This document shows, piece by piece, positions 12,601 through 25,129 of a stretch of 64,000 nucleotides of DNA. The position numbers and the translations under genes were made by a program. This stretch comes from Hypericum androsaemum (lineage: Eukaryota; Streptophyta; Magnoliopsida; Malpighiales; Hypericaceae): NCBI GenBank assembly GCA_963995505.1, contig OZ023187.1:9449176-9513175 (forward strand), in the 5' to 3' direction. The notes beneath the pieces were generated by a model that was not told the DNA's origin, did not search any database, and worked only from the letters and a program-made list of their open reading frames with translations. The stretch's first letter is position 1, and every line of letters starts with the position of its first letter.

Positions 12601-15600
12601 ATTACACCTCCCCCATACATAGTATTGGAAACCAAAAGAACAACAACCACAGAACAATTTTACCCAACAGCATATACATGAAGGGGGGAAATAAAGATTT
12701 CTCCTTCACTTTTAGGAAAGCCAAGTGAAGAGATGAGTGGCAAGTCAATTTAGTCAAACTCTAAGCACCACGAGGTATGAAAGACTCGCTTGAAAATACA
12801 CATCATAAAGTCCAACAAAGCTACAAAAGGAATCATCAAAAAAATTTAAAGAAATTAAACCCGCAAAGCAAATGGCATGCGTTTTCTATCCTCAATGGTG
12901 GCTAAAAATTCAACTGAACATCATGTATTACCCAGGGAACAATCGTGCAGCAATACGATAAGCTGACATAGCTTGATCACCCTCATCTTGAGCGGCATAA
13001 GCATTACCGTAGCCTATCCATGCAGGTGCAAAGGTTCCATCGAGACCTGTAGCCTTGCTGAAAAGTAGAATGAAGCACAAACATGATCATAATTGGTGCG
13101 ATGAGATGAAGACACCACATAAGGCCGATAGCAATTGCTTCACAACTGTTGGTAAAACTTCATTTTAGAATTTGACAAACTTAGTCCAACCACTAACAAC
13201 GTGCAAAAACCTCGTTCAAATCAAAGTGGGAAATGATATGGGTATTGAACGCGTAACAAATATAACCTTTCTCTCCATTCACAAACTCATACTAACAACA
13301 TCAACCAATTTATGGCTTCCAATTGTCTTAAAGGTGTTGCTTTGTATCTAATCTTGTGCCTATTCACAGGGAAAAAGGTTGAAATAGTTGAACACGTGAG
13401 CATTTTTTATATTGTACCTCAGGTGAAATGCCTAGTCCCTCCTATAGACCATTGTTTTAAAACCCAATGTTGAACCACCGGCCGGACCAGTTGGACCATC
13501 ACCAGGCAGGTCCCCATGTTGGTTCAATATGAAAATCAGAATGCAATTGGACCGCCGGGTTTGACTGGGCGGTTCAGCACGACGGTTGAACCTGACAAAC
13601 CCGGGTCAACCAATTATTTAAAAAGTCACTAAAAATGAGGCAAAACGCAGGAACCAATTATTTAAAAAGTCACTAAAAATGAGGCAAAACGCAGGAACCA
13701 ATTAACCTAACAACTAAACTATAGACAAACAACCATAGTAAAAAAGAATCCCTTGGTAACAAATCACTATAGTCTCCTTTTGACTTTGAGATGCAATAGA
13801 CCCATAGTCTGGTTTCCTTTTAAGAAAAGACAGGTCTGCATCAAATAACAGTGGATGAGAAAGCAACGGGCACTCTCATCACCAATAGGCCTTATTCTTT
13901 CTAGCTCCGTAACAAGAAAACCCATTAAACTCATCCACCATGTCTTGTTTATCAAAAAAGGAAAATGTTGAAAGCAATTGACGAAAGCAGCAGAACTTTC
14001 CTCTTTGATGGACAAGACAAATGAAAACCAGCATGACAATCCAGCAAACACAAATTACTGAAAGGAGCAGGGAAAGAGTCTGTAGGAAACTGCATATAGA
14101 AAAGGAAAAGGAAACCTCACCATAAACAATTGGCATACAAAAGTTAGGAAGGGAGCATATAAATAATGAACATATCATTTACCTAAAGTAGCGCCGAGAT
14201 TGGCCGTACTTCTTGATAGAGTAGTAATAGCAACCAACGGCAAACCAAGAAAGTGCTCTGTAACATAAAATATTTAGAGCAAATTATTTGAAGGTCAACT
14301 CCATATTTTGCAAGTTATAAAGACGTCGAGGAGCGATGTAAGGTATTTGTGTGTGGCTATGCATACATGCTGTCAAGGCTAAATGATCAAGATCAATTTT
14401 TCACATGTTAAATGACATTGATGCCTCAACGTGTAACAATCTCCTCAATCATGAAACCATGTACAGTAGCAAAGTAATCATGGAATACAATATTAGTTTG
14501 AATTCTTCAGTATCCATTCTCAGTTAAGACAGCAAATTTTATAAGTTTCCGAGAATATAAAAAAATCACAATAACATAAGTTTCCGAGAGGAATACTAGA
14601 ATAATCTGGAACGCGAAAAGGATTTTATTGGAATAGAGAAGATCAGCAAGATTTCCAAGCATTTCGACTTCTCTACAGTAATATTCAAAGGTCATGTAAA
14701 CCATTCTTTGTTGGTATTCAAATAATCCTGCCTTTACTGGCAGAACTTGTAATACGAAATGCTAAAACCATCAGAAAACAAGTGATGACAACAGTGACTT
14801 ACTTGTGAGGGTAATCTTTTACTAAATTACAGGCCATAAGATAAAGCTCATTTGAATTTCCGAGATCCATAGCTGCAGCTAAGTGCACCAAAGTACATTT
14901 CAAATGGAAAGGGTCCTTTTCAAGTAATCTGAAAATAACAGGAAAAAAAATCAAAAAAAGAGAGGAAACGGAAGAACAAATCTTAATGGAAAGGGATATC
15001 AAAAAGGCGAGATACAGAAAAGAAAGAAGGAATCTCAGCTAACTTCATAATTTTCTCAAGAATATCAGCACATAAACAAACTTACGTAGAAGTCAGCTCA
15101 AAGCATTTCTGATATTCACCACATTGGTGATAATATTCTGCTTTGCATGCCAACAGATCAACATTACTCTTCAATGAGTGTGATGATGGCAAGCTGGAGT
15201 ATTTGTTATTGCAGCTTTCTTTTTCAATTTCTCTGAATTTGGCTTCAATACTAGCTTCTCTGTCATACTTCACAGCAGAAGCAAACAATGAGAAACAGAA
15301 GGGTTTTGTGCATAGAATAGAAGTGAATGGTAACCCCAAAACAGAAGGAAACTTATAATCAAATTGCCAGTTCGCAATTCTCTACCTTCTTTATCAAGCA
15401 AGAGTAAAAAGCAGAAAGCCAGTTATCTTCAGGGTCAAATTGCAATGATGATAGTAGACTAGTTTCTGAATTTCAAGACAGTAAACAGTGTCAGTCAATG
15501 TGCCAACACAACTAACTTGTAAACTGAATGAAATGAAGCAAAAAAAAAAGCATGTAATGTTTACCTTCATCACATGTCAGCATGTGATTTTCAATGAGAC

Positions 15601-17376
15601 ATTCTAGAGCCTGAGTCATGAGTCAATACACAACTGGTCTTAGTTAAAGCTTCAATTAAGTGGAAGAGGTCAATATCTCTAGTTAATAAGAATATATATG
15701 CTCAATAATGCAATACAAGAACTCTGGCTCCTCATTGGCACAAACCACAGATGGAGGGTTTATATTCGACCATTGACCTTAAAAGTTTTAAATGGTTCAC
15801 TTCACTTGCAATGAAATATATAAACACCTTAAGTAGATAAACGAGTCAGACACAAGATTCCTCAATAAATACCATGGGTTCTATTCCAGAGGTCAGACAA
15901 AACTGTGGCCAACTTGTTCGGCCAACTCATAATTGTCCCTTGTAAATACAACATTTGACACATTCTGGCCTAGTGTTACACAACCAATTAACGTAAAAGA
16001 CAATGCAGAAGGTTATATGTCCTCTGCACAACAGTGAACCAGCATACCTCATAGCACAAAGGATCGGCTCTGATGGCAGCTTTGTACCTATAATCATCAA
16101 AACAAGGTAAAAAAAGGTAAGGTTTTCATCTGTTAACCAACAAAACATTAAACCCATGGAAGCAGTTCTTTCAATGACTTGTAATCAGTCAAAGCAACAA
16201 TAAGGAGACAGCAATTAGCAGAGGACGTGTGGGATGGATAAAACAAACTAGATGTTAAAGAAGCAGAGGACAATTAATGTTGAGAATATTAGACGCATCA
16301 CTTCCATTCAATCTTATATATATATATATATATATATTTATATTTTAATGTTTGGCATTCCTTCTTAGGGAATCATCTCTTGGAAAAACCCGATCACTCT
16401 ACGAGTAGCTTCACAGAACAGGAATCAAACTCCAAGAAGAACTCGACAGTTGTTGTTGCTTTCAGTGCCAGCATTTCACAACGTCCTCATTTGTCTCAGG
16501 CCCACAGGTTTATGACTTGAAACCAGCAAAGCGATAGAGGCCTCAATAGATTACAGAACACTCTGTTAAGTTCCTTAGATCTAAGAAAAAGATATAAGGA
16601 ACTTCTGGAAGACATAAGCTAGGTGCAATTTCGCAGTTTATGATAAGTTGCCATATTGTAGGCACTTTTACATCAAAATTTATTTTAATCTAAGTGAGAG
16701 TAAGAACTAACCATAGGCGAGACTGTGCACGGTTCTCCAAAGCTTCGTAGGCCCTACCTCTAAGAAAGCAAATCGCTGAAGATATCTGCATCAAACATAA
16801 ATTAAAAAAAAAGGAAACTCATTTCAAGATTAGTTGACAGTGTCAGCTTATATTTGGGAAATTAGGAGTGAGTGATATGTATGGTGGTATGGTGACACAC
16901 ATTAATCTCGCGGTCCTCGGAATCCTTGTCCAAGTAGACGAGATTGCAATCTTTGGTGTCGTAAACGTTGCCTTGCTCGTCGACCTTGGCATCCCCGAGC
17001 ATGAGCAGGCACTGGTCCCACTCCTTCAACTCCTCCTGCAAACCAGAAACCCTAGCCCTTAATTCAAAGGGAGAGAGAGAATTCAAAGGGAGAAAAAAGA
17101 GGAGGGAGAGGGGCGGAGGGAGTTACTAACGAGGCACTTGGCGGCGAGGTAGCGGAAGCGGAGGTCGCGGAGGACGATCTTGGAGGCGTTGAGAAGGTGG
17201 AAGGCGCGGCGGAAGTGGCGGCCGAGGAAGAGGGCCTGGGCCTGCATGTAGATGTCGGCGGGGTCGGCGGTGAGGGCAGCCACCTTGTCCGCGAAGAATA
17301 TGGCCGACGAGTAGAGGTGCTTGCTCACGCAGTCCCGCACCACCCCTCGCAGTTTATCTATCTCCTCTTCTCTCAT
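9631..17376 (-). CDS. APC6: anaphase-promoting complex subunit 6 (CDC16), 16 exons
   Basis: TPR scaffold subunit of the APC/C ubiquitin ligase, which drives cyclin and securin turnover in the nucleus. Exons on the minus strand: 17376-17131, 17035-16901, 16785-16712, 16087-16048, 15610-15565, 15465-15386, 15267-15086, 14928-14803, 14257-14183, 13057-12932, 12371-12302, 11733-11663, 11388-11278, 10639-10540, 9857-9822 and 9723-9631. They total 1611 nt, or 536 aa, close to the plant norm of about 540. Recognisable stretches include the N-terminus MREEEIDKLRGVVRDCVSKH, YMQAQALFLGRHFRRAFHL, LLACKAEYYHQCGEYQKCFE, DPFHLKCTLVHLAAAMDLGN, DPLVYNELGVVAY, WEPTVVNLAHTYRKL and the C-terminal ALWLKPDDQFC. 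All junctions are GT-AG and no stop was found. Introns carry a MITE fragment and a TA microsatellite. The start is fixed by the conserved N-terminus. Confidence 0.95.
13450..13700. repeat. MITE fragment plus 44-bp tandem duplication in an APC6 intron
   Basis: A left end CATTGTTTTAAAACCCAATG and GGCCGGACCAG-type sequence resemble the hAT-like MITE family at 17682, 25430 and 39976. No matching right end is found. It runs into a 44-bp unit starting AACCAATTATTTAAAAAGTC, present twice in tandem at 13608-13695 with a partial third start. Confidence 0.55.
16315..16338 (+). repeat. TA dinucleotide microsatellite
   Basis: Run of about 11 TA units inside the APC6 intron between exons 3 and 4 on the minus strand. 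Confidence 0.9.
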
Positions 17377-17673
17377 TCTTCTTCTTCTTCTTCTTCGGCT
17401 CTTTTCTTCAATTTGGGGAAAAGCAGATGGGCGGGACCGACCCAGGGAGTGTGTATATTGATATTCTAAAGCTCAGATTTCTCCCAAAATTGAATTGGCA
17501 TCAAACAAAACAAACCCTCGCCAGCCAGCAGTCGATGAAAAATTGCCGCCCCTATTGTATTTGAACAATTCACCCCGAGACTCACCACGGTTGATTTTCA
17601 CGTTGGACTTCCTTTTGTATTTGAGCGTTTTGGTTTTACTTTTTCTTATTGAGCATTAGTTGTTATTTTTGGA
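17377..17673. promoter_or_regulatory. upstream region of APC6
   Basis: A CTT-rich run at 17377-17396 abuts the start codon and probably lies in the 5' leader. No other element could be fixed. The nearest gene upstream is about 11 kb away, beyond repeats. Confidence 0.4.
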
Positions 17674-17681
17674 CCCTCGCG

Positions 17682-18062
17682 CATAGTTAATAGTTTTAAA
17701 AAATGCAGTCTGATTGGTCGGATCGTAAATCGGGCCATCAGACCGGTCCATTTTTAGGTGTAAAAAGAGCTACCGGTCAGACCGCCAAAAAGCTGGTCGG
17801 ACCAGATAGTTTGTACTGATTTTTGACTCGGACCATCTGGTCTGACTGAATTAAACAAAAAAGTCGTATCGTATGCTCGATTTCTCTTAATCAACAAAGG
17901 AAAATGGACTTAATATGAATTTTGAAACCTATATTTTGACTATTTAGTCTACATATTATTCAAAAAATATTAAAAATTAATTAAAAAAATATTCAGTCTG
18001 ACCGGTCGGGCCGGAAAAGGACAAAATTCGGCCCGTACCAAAACTCATATTTTAAAACAATG
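17682..18062 (-). mobile_element. hAT-like MITE, copy A
   Basis: 381-bp element whose ends are CATAGTTAATAGTTTTAAAA and the reverse of CATTGTTTTAAAATATGA. It is flanked by 8-bp direct repeats CCCTCGCG (17674-17681) and CCCTCACG (18063-18070), one mismatch. The interior, rich in GGTCGGACCAG-like motifs, aligns inverted to 39976-40405. Eight-base duplications point to the hAT superfamily. There is no coding capacity. Confidence 0.8.
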
Positions 18063-18070
18063 CCCTCACG

Positions 18071-18924
18071 TATATGTTTTCTATATGTGGTTTTTTTTTA
18101 AAAAATATATGTGGTTTGTTAGTAAATCAAATATCACAGTACAGAGTACACTATTGTTATTCAAAATCCGATGATTTTATTTGAAATAGTGTTTTTTTTT
18201 TGTGTGGCTGAGTCATATATTTGAGTTTGAATTCTCAAGTAGTCTAACGCTCATAGGGCCAATTAGACTCTTACGTGAGGGTCTACCCTAATCCGTACCC
18301 AAAGGGTTCAAGACCCATTGAATTTGACCGGGTCTAAATTCTGATTCTATCTGGTTCCTTATGTTTTAAAAGGATAAGGACATGAATATGGTATCTATAG
18401 GATCCTGCCCGAATATTTTACAATAATATTAAAATAATATATATATATTAATTATTAAATATAATACCAAATTCTCAATTTTAACCTATCCAATTTCAAT
18501 TTTTTTGGAATTGCTTGTTTGGTTCCTTTGTATTGATTTGTTTAATGAATGAAAATATCTCATTGCTATTTGAAAATTAGGATATTTGATGTCCTATTTA
18601 GGGGGACATTTTTTAGGGGATGGTGCGGGGGAAGATAATTAGGATATAAGATTTATGATATGTTCTTGTTATCATATATATTAATAAAGATAATTACTTA
18701 CCAAAATTTATTTTCAAAACTATCAAATGATAATTTAATTTTTTAAAATTAAATATTTTAAAAAACAAAGTCCGAGGGTCGTCCTGATCCTGCCCGATTT
18801 TTTAGGATCCAGATCTTGTCCGAATTCTTATTTTCAAAGAGAATAAGGGTAAGAATTTTGGTCCATTGTTCAAAAAGAGGGTAAGAATCTGGGTCATATG
18901 AATCCTGCCCATTACCATCCCTAG
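18071..18924. other. AT-rich intergenic with a probable MITE remnant
   Basis: Reading from the right, 18923-18929 back to about 18770 looks like the end of a second MITE type (GGGATGGTAATGGGCAGGAT on the minus strand), with GGATCC-containing motifs also near 18400. No matching left terminus was found. Nothing coding is seen. Confidence 0.4.
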
Positions 18925-19220
18925 ACGCTGAAACTCATCTTTCGAGACAATTCTAGTGAGTTTGGTGTTGCAATCCTTGCAATTTAGCTTTATCCTAATA
19001 ATTTCCTCATTATAATTGTCATATCTCTTTTGTTTTCACTTTTGCTGCACTTTCTCACCGCATTTAGTAGGGGGGAAAAAGAGAAGAAAGAATTTTGCCC
19101 CTTAAGAAGGTTTATGGGTAGAAAATTATTCATCAAAATTTATGTGTGAATTCTATCATTTATATTTGTAATTAAACGTCTTCATAGTAAAAAGGAGAAA
19201 TTCCAATGATCCATGTATTG
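18925..19220 (+). repeat. duplicated block A, copy 1
   Basis: Shares ordered sequence with 22445-22790: CTTTCGAG, ATTCTAGT, GGGTAGAAA, CTTCATAG, AATGATCCA. Followed in the second copy by block B, but here separated from block B by about 2.5 kb of LTR-like DNA. Confidence 0.55.
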
Positions 19221-20335
19221 GAGTACAAAATATCAAGACTCAGAGCTTGGGGTTGACCAAGGCAATCATCGATGTGCTGGTGTTTGAGCGCCATCTCATC
19301 CTAACACATCTCACCTTGGTCGTCTCATCTCCCCTTGGGACATCTCACCTTGGTCGTCTAGCCTTGGGACATCTCACTTTGAGTCTTGTCTTGGGTCTCG
19401 ACTGGAGTCTCGCATTGGATCTCGACTGAGGTCTCGCCATAAGTCTCAATCAGGGTCTTACTTTGGGTCTTGAGCAGGGTCTCGCCATGGGTTTCGACCA
19501 GGGTCTTACCTTCGGTCTCGACTTAGGACATTTCTACTTGGGACGTCATACCTTGCACCTGGGCACAGGAGCTAACAAAGTATGTGCACCATGCGACCCA
19601 AAGTGCAGTATGTAACCCGAAGTGAAGCATGAGCATCATACAATTCGGGTAAAAAGGGAACTGCGTGGTCCAGGCGAGGTGTGCACATGCGCCTAGTTCA
19701 AGGGGTGTGCACATGCGCCTGGTTTGAGAAGTTTGCATGTGCGCCTAATTGAGGGACAGTGCGCATGGGTCAAGTTCAGAGTAGGTGCACATGGGTCAAG
19801 TTGGTGGTAAGCGCACCAGAGTCAAGTTCGAGGAAAGTGCACTTCGAGCCGAGTTTTCTTAAGTTAGTTCACGGCTTGAGTTTTTCCTAAGGGGGATCGA
19901 ATCTTCCCGAATAGGGTCATGATTTGGGCTTGTCTCTATTTAGGTCGAGATTGTTTGCTCAGTACGGCCTAGTAGTGCTTGTTCGGGTACCGGATCCCTT
20001 TGTCTTGGAAGTTGACTTACGTTTTTCTATACTAACCCGAGTGAATCTCCTTACATTGGAAACTGCCTAAGGAGAACTTCCTTATATGGGGCGCTACTTG
20101 ATTAGGGTCTTTCCTATATTGAAGGCCAGGGCTAGGTTAATGGACTCTATATAAAGAGGGTTTGGGCGAAGGAGAAGATCATCACCAACATAACACAAAA
20201 ATTCTACTTTTCTCTCTTGTATCATTTTTCCTTTTCCTAGCATAGCCTTAGCTTCGCCTGGTCTAATACTTTCCCCCCCCCCCCCCCTCTGTTAGGCCCC
20301 GACCTTGGGACAACCACTCCGGATCTGTTAGGCAG
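19221..20335 (+). mobile_element. LTR-like fragment with repetitive U3 and TATA box
   Basis: A repetitive upstream part (GGTCTCGACT- and ACATCTCACCTTGG-type units at 19250-19560, GTGCACATGCGCCTAG-type units at 19680-19850) is followed by a TATATAAA box at 20148-20155. After that come a C-run at 20271-20287 and the string CCGACCTTGGGACAACCACTCC. The last string is the inverse of 23330-23355, so this and 23290-24330 are one LTR family in opposite orientation. The expected terminal part after GGATCTG is missing, so this copy is broken. Confidence 0.6.
20148..20155 (+). promoter_or_regulatory. TATA box of LTR-like fragment
   Basis: TATATAAA followed about 120 bp downstream by the pyrimidine-rich region and C-run, as in plant LTR R-U5 regions. 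Confidence 0.5.
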
Positions 20336-21737
20336 ATATTAGATTTAAAAATTAGTTTGGTAAAATCAACTAACAAATTTAATTTAGTAGATTATAATTT
20401 TTTGTGAAATAATTATTAGTTTTATAAATTAAGCTTAAATAAAAGAATCAAAATTATTAATATAAATTAAAATAATAATAATTTAAGGGAAAACTTATTT
20501 ATATTTCTAAATAAATATTTTGATAAATGACAAAGGGTTAACTTCTTGAGCATGATAATTTCTTACATTTGGTTGGAGATAAACTAACAAAAATATGGTT
20601 CTAGTATTTATTTTCAAAATTATATTTTGGTGAAGAGGAGTTAACAAGTAGACGATTTGGTAATTTATTATATTTGTGAAGACTATTTTTTAACAGATGT
20701 TTTATCTTTGTAAAAACAATTGTTTGGAATAATTTTTGGGAAAAGTCATTGTTAGTATCTTGTGGTTTCACGTTTTCAAAATTTAGTCCATGTGGTTTCA
20801 AATTGAGAATTTAGTCTTAATTTACACACGTTTCCCCAGCTGGTCCAGGGCGGCTGCCTGCCCAAACGATCTTGAAATGACGCCAATTTGGACCCAATGT
20901 GGCGTACAAGTGAATACCGAGTGGGATAAGTTTTTGCTGACATGTCACGTGGATAATTACCTAAATCTGTCTATATTATGTGAGTACGTATTCTAAACGT
21001 AGGTCTTGCTCTGTCCATATGTATGTGCTTACTAAGTTGTATTCTGATAGTTTGTTTGTCTGTATGTACTCTGTCTGTATACGACTCGTTTATTTTCTGC
21101 TTCATACTATGATGGTATGATCTGGTCTGCACTTTGAGATGTCTGGGTATGGATTTTTTTCTATCCTTTTTAGACTCTGATCTATTGTGGTCAAAATTAT
21201 CCCTAGGTTACTATGCCCGTAGAGTATTCTGTATAGTTTTCATACTCTACGCGAGCCTTGAGGATATATGTGTCATATGGTGAGAACTTAATTTCGCTTT
21301 CGTGCCCTATAGTAGAAAGAAGTATCTATTGTGCCTTATAGGATCCCTATAGTCGTAACTAAGGAGTTTTGTATGTGCTATACTACGTGTTATATCTAAA
21401 TATGGTTTACTGATTGTGTTATTGTATTGTACTATGTTTTGTATTGTTATGTGTTAATTTGAGTTCAACTTACTGAGTTGCATAATCTCAACAAAATACG
21501 TTCTTTTATTTCAGATATGTCGGAGGCGGACTGGGAGTGAGAGATAAAGGCGAGGGCATGCATTAGTTATCTACTAAGTTTGAGATTTTCATTTATTGTT
21601 AAAACAATTTCTTATTTGAACTGGGTTTTAAGACTGATTTATGGTCTATGAAACAAAGGATGTCTTATATAGATATTTACTCATCGCGGTTGACATAATT
21701 GATTTTTAAGGCATAAAAGGCTTACAAAAAGAGTTTG
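20336..21737. other. LTR-derived, non-coding
   Basis: 20336-20780 is very AT-rich and unrecognised. 20990-21700, with repeated TCTGTATGTACTCTGTCTG-type phrases and a tail CTTACTGAGTTG, CGGAGGCGGACTGGGAG and GGGTTTTAAGACTGATTTATG, reads like the 3' part of a Gypsy-type LTR. No pair and no target duplication were found. Confidence 0.45.
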
Positions 21738-22340
21738 TTGAATTAAGGTGTTTGACAGGGGGCAACATTATTTACTCTCCACATTCTCTTTTTTTCCATT
21801 TTACCCGAAATACCCAAAATGATTTTCAATTCTTCTATCTGTCAGTTGGATTCTAATTACAAACTTAATCATTTCTAAATGAAAAAATAAAGTTGATTTA
21901 ACTATTTGACATATATAATTGTTTGGTTTAAAACTCATTAAACCGATGCTTCTGGTTTTAATGGTCCTCGTGTTGCTCTCTTGAAAGAGACTATTAAAAA
22001 CTGTATATTTCTACTAGGCTTTCTTGTTGAAAAATTTACGCTAAATTTGTTACTATTGATAATATCTCTAATGATAATCTCCCTCTTGAAAAAAATTGTG
22101 CGAAAGTGAGAAAATGATCATAATAACTAATATTTTTCTGAATACCATAGTGCTAAATTTTAGTCTAAATTTTTGCATAAAGTGATATTTTCTAATAAAT
22201 ATATTTATTCTAACATACTTTACAAATTTGAAAAAATATTTGAAGATATTAATTTGAGTTTAGAAATCTTATTTGATAATTATACATCATACTTAATCTT
22301 GTAAATTGTCTTCATTTTTTTAATATAAACTAATTTATTT
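21738..22340 (+). repeat. duplicated block B, copy 1 (with AT-rich repeat)
   Basis: Starts TTGTTGAATTAAGGTGTTTGA, as does 22843. Both run through ATGGTCCTC and then an AT-rich repeat copy (22060-22330) like 8335-8650. No coding sequence. Confidence 0.6.
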
Positions 22341-22444
22341 TTTGATGTATATGTATTTAATGGCTAAAAACTCAATTTCAATCATTTTGAATATAAAAAT
22401 GCAAACTTCTCTAGTGTGATAACCGATTTAAAATGATACTTTTT

Positions 22445-22790
22445 AGATTCTCAAACTCAACTTTCGAGTGAATTCTAGTAAGCTAGGCAATGCATCGTGC
22501 CCCTTTCTATGTAGGTTATCTCTCGTTGGAATGGTCATAATCCAAACTTTTATTTCTTATTTTTTAATATATTTTTTAAATTTTATCTCTACATATGAAT
22601 AAGTATAATCCAAGAATAGTAATTGAATTGAATGCACATTAAGTTTTAACTATGACATAAAATTTGTTATACTAGCATATTTTTTCAATCGAGGTTAATG
22701 GGTAGAAATCTTTTATGAAAATTATATTTAAATATCTTCATAGCAAAAAGATACATTTTAATGATCCACGCAACATGCTTGCTTTTGCCA
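22445..22790 (+). repeat. duplicated block A, copy 2
   Basis: Partner of 18925-19220. Here it is followed almost immediately by block B copy 2, the likely uninterrupted arrangement. Confidence 0.55.
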
Positions 22791-22842
22791 TAAAAAGTTC
22801 AAAAAATTATTATTGAGAAATAAAGTAGGCATAGAAATAAAG

Positions 22843-23289
22843 GTTGTTGAATTAAGGTGTTTGATAATAGGACAACGTTATTTATTCTCCACTCTCCTCA
22901 ATCATTTGTCGCTTTGATTCATATAATCCTGTAGACTAAAATTCATCAAATGGATCCTCTGGCTTCAATGGTCCTCTTGAAAAATGGCAGATCATTGAAA
23001 CTACGAAGTTTGTTTGATGAGTTTTTAACCATATGATATATGTGTCAAACTGTTTAACTGCACGGTACTAAAGTGTACTTTTTTTCTTAATTGATAAAAA
23101 ATTGTGTCAAGTGAGGATCATGTAAATCAAATAACCCATCTATCTTAATAACAAATATTTTTTCCAGAAAATTTTAGTACTAAATTTGTCCAAACCTATA
23201 TTTCTAATAAATATATTTATTTTCACATACTTTACAAATTCTTTGAAAATATTTTAAAATATTAATTTTGTGCTAAGCTTTGATGTTTG
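22843..23289 (+). repeat. duplicated block B, copy 2 (with AT-rich repeat)
   Basis: Partner of 21738-22340, shorter by internal deletion. Its AT-rich part is 23080-23289. It ends exactly where the inverted LTR-like block begins. Confidence 0.6.
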
Positions 23290-24330
23290 TGTTGCGGGAA
23301 TAAGTGAACAATGACCCGAGACGGATCCGGAGTGGCCGTCCCAAGGTCGGTCTATACTATGCTAGGCTAAGCTAAACTATGAACTACGGACTAAACCGCC
23401 TCCAATGTCCAAAAATCCTAGGCCGCCTTAACCCTCTTGAACATTCCTTAAAGATCCGGCTCAATTTAGGAAAATGTAGACCGACTTGACCTTCTCGAAT
23501 CTTCTATACAAAATCTCCTCTCAAACCCGTCATTGTCCAAAGCAACTCCAAAGCATTCATCCCGGCTACCTCTCGAAAGCCCAAAGCGCCCTATTGGGCT
23601 CCCGCCTAATGGGCCAAAATGCCCTCCCAGGCTCCTGACTTAAGGACCAAAGTGCCCTCCGAGGTTTCCCGCCTTGAGGACTAGAGTGTCCTTTTATCAA
23701 TACGGCCTGTCACTTCTAAGTCCAAAGCGGGATGGCAGCCACTACTAAGTCCAAGGCAGGACGGACGACAACCATTACCAAGTTCAAGGCAGGTCGGATG
23801 GCTTCCACTACCAAGTCCAAGGCGGGACGGACGGTGTCCAGTACCAAGTCCAAGGAGGGATGGATGGCATCCACTACCAAGTCCAAGGCGGGATGGACGG
23901 CGTCCATTACCAAGTATAAGGCAGGACGGACGGCTTCCACTACCAAGTCCAAGGCGGGACGGACGACGTCCACTACCAAGTCCAAGGCGGGATGAACGAC
24001 GTCCACTACTAAGTCCAAAGTGGGAGGACGCCTACCGTCAAGTCCAAAGCGGAACGGCGTCCACTACCAAGCTTAAAGCGAGACGGCGCCTAATACCAAG
24101 CTTAAAGCGAGACGGCACCCACTCGGACATCCACTTCAAGGGCCGAGATGCCCACTCGGACATATCACTCCACGGACCAAGGCACCCACCAAGGATACCC
24201 GGACACCCGAACGTGGGACAAGGCGCCCACTCAGAAAAGGCACCCACCCGGACACCCGGACACCCGGACGTGGGACAAGGTGCCCATCCACTTCAAAATC
24301 CGAGGCATCCAGCTTCAAACCTAGAAAAAA
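23290..24330 (-). mobile_element. inverted LTR-like block with tandem array
   Basis: On the minus strand this ends with CCGTCTCGGGTCATTGTTCA then TTATTCCCGCAACA, a typical plant LTR terminus. It contains the inverse of the CCTTGGGAC...CCGGATC segment seen at 20295-20325. Upstream on the minus strand is a tandem array in what would be U3. No second LTR or internal domains are present, so it is a solo or truncated LTR. No target duplication was confirmed. Confidence 0.6.
23715..24125 (+). repeat. 33-bp tandem array (29-bp variants at the end)
   Basis: About nine units of 33 bp built on AAGTCCAAGGCGGGACGGAC are followed by about four 29-bp variants built on AAGCTTAAAGCGAGACGGC. Because 33 is a multiple of three, open frames of about 90-100 codons appear on both strands; they are artefacts of the repeat. 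Confidence 0.9.
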
Positions 24331-25129
24331 TGTCAGTCTTAACCTATATTTTTGACCTTCTTCCGCTCCGATTCTGAAAATGTCGTAAACTACAAAGTTG
24401 TATATCCACGTCTTAGCTTTTCAGAGAAACTGAATCATCTCAATCGGAGGTTTGAGGCAGAATTTATGGTTTTTCGACCAAAATATGATGGTCCTTGACG
24501 AGGCAACCAACACCAAAATTTGAAGCCTCGTTTTGACCCTCCTCCATGCATATTTAGGCAAGACTCTTCAAATATAAGTTGGAAATATACTACTTGGCTT
24601 TCCATGGCAATAAGAATCACTCCATTCCGAGGCCTGGGTAGAGTGTTACGGCTAATTTCCTGAGGATGGACGTGGTTGCCTTAGTACCCACTATGTGCTT
24701 ATGGAAACGCCAAGGCTCTCTTCCCTGACTTCGTGCTAGGCACCAACTTTGTGACATGGACCTCAAGCCAAAGCTCATCTCCAAAGACGCAGAGATCCTA
24801 TCAAACCTCGCTTCCATGATGGCGTGGCGCCGGCGCCGGTAGAGGAGGAGGTGAGGCGGTGGAATTTGAGGACGAGAAAGGGGAGGAACCCGAAGGTTGT
24901 CCTCCACGAAAAGGCTCCCCGATGCGTCGACGTGGCCGCCTGACCTCCCCCTCCTTCGCCTCTTTTTCTTTGAGCCACCACCACCGACGAGGACGGAGAT
25001 GGGAAGGAAGAAGGGAAAAAAGGAGACATAATTAGTGTTGGATCAATTAATTTTGATGGATCCCTAAGTTGGGTTAATTAATTGGTGTTCTTGGATGTTG
25101 AAAATTTTGGGTTCGTGACTTTGACAACT
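24331..25129. other. GC-rich intergenic, unrecognised
   Basis: Minus-strand frames at 24617-24907 and 24775-25029 are Ser/Pro/Arg-rich and overlap in different frames. I do not recognise a product. The part from about 24800 may be the GC-rich core of the conserved-end repeat family, whose right arm follows at 25130-25400. Confidence 0.4.

Noticed and set aside
23716..24018. Long frames on both strands rich in TTKSKAGR or DLVVDAVRPAL repeats
   Set aside because: They exist because the 33-bp tandem unit is a multiple of three.
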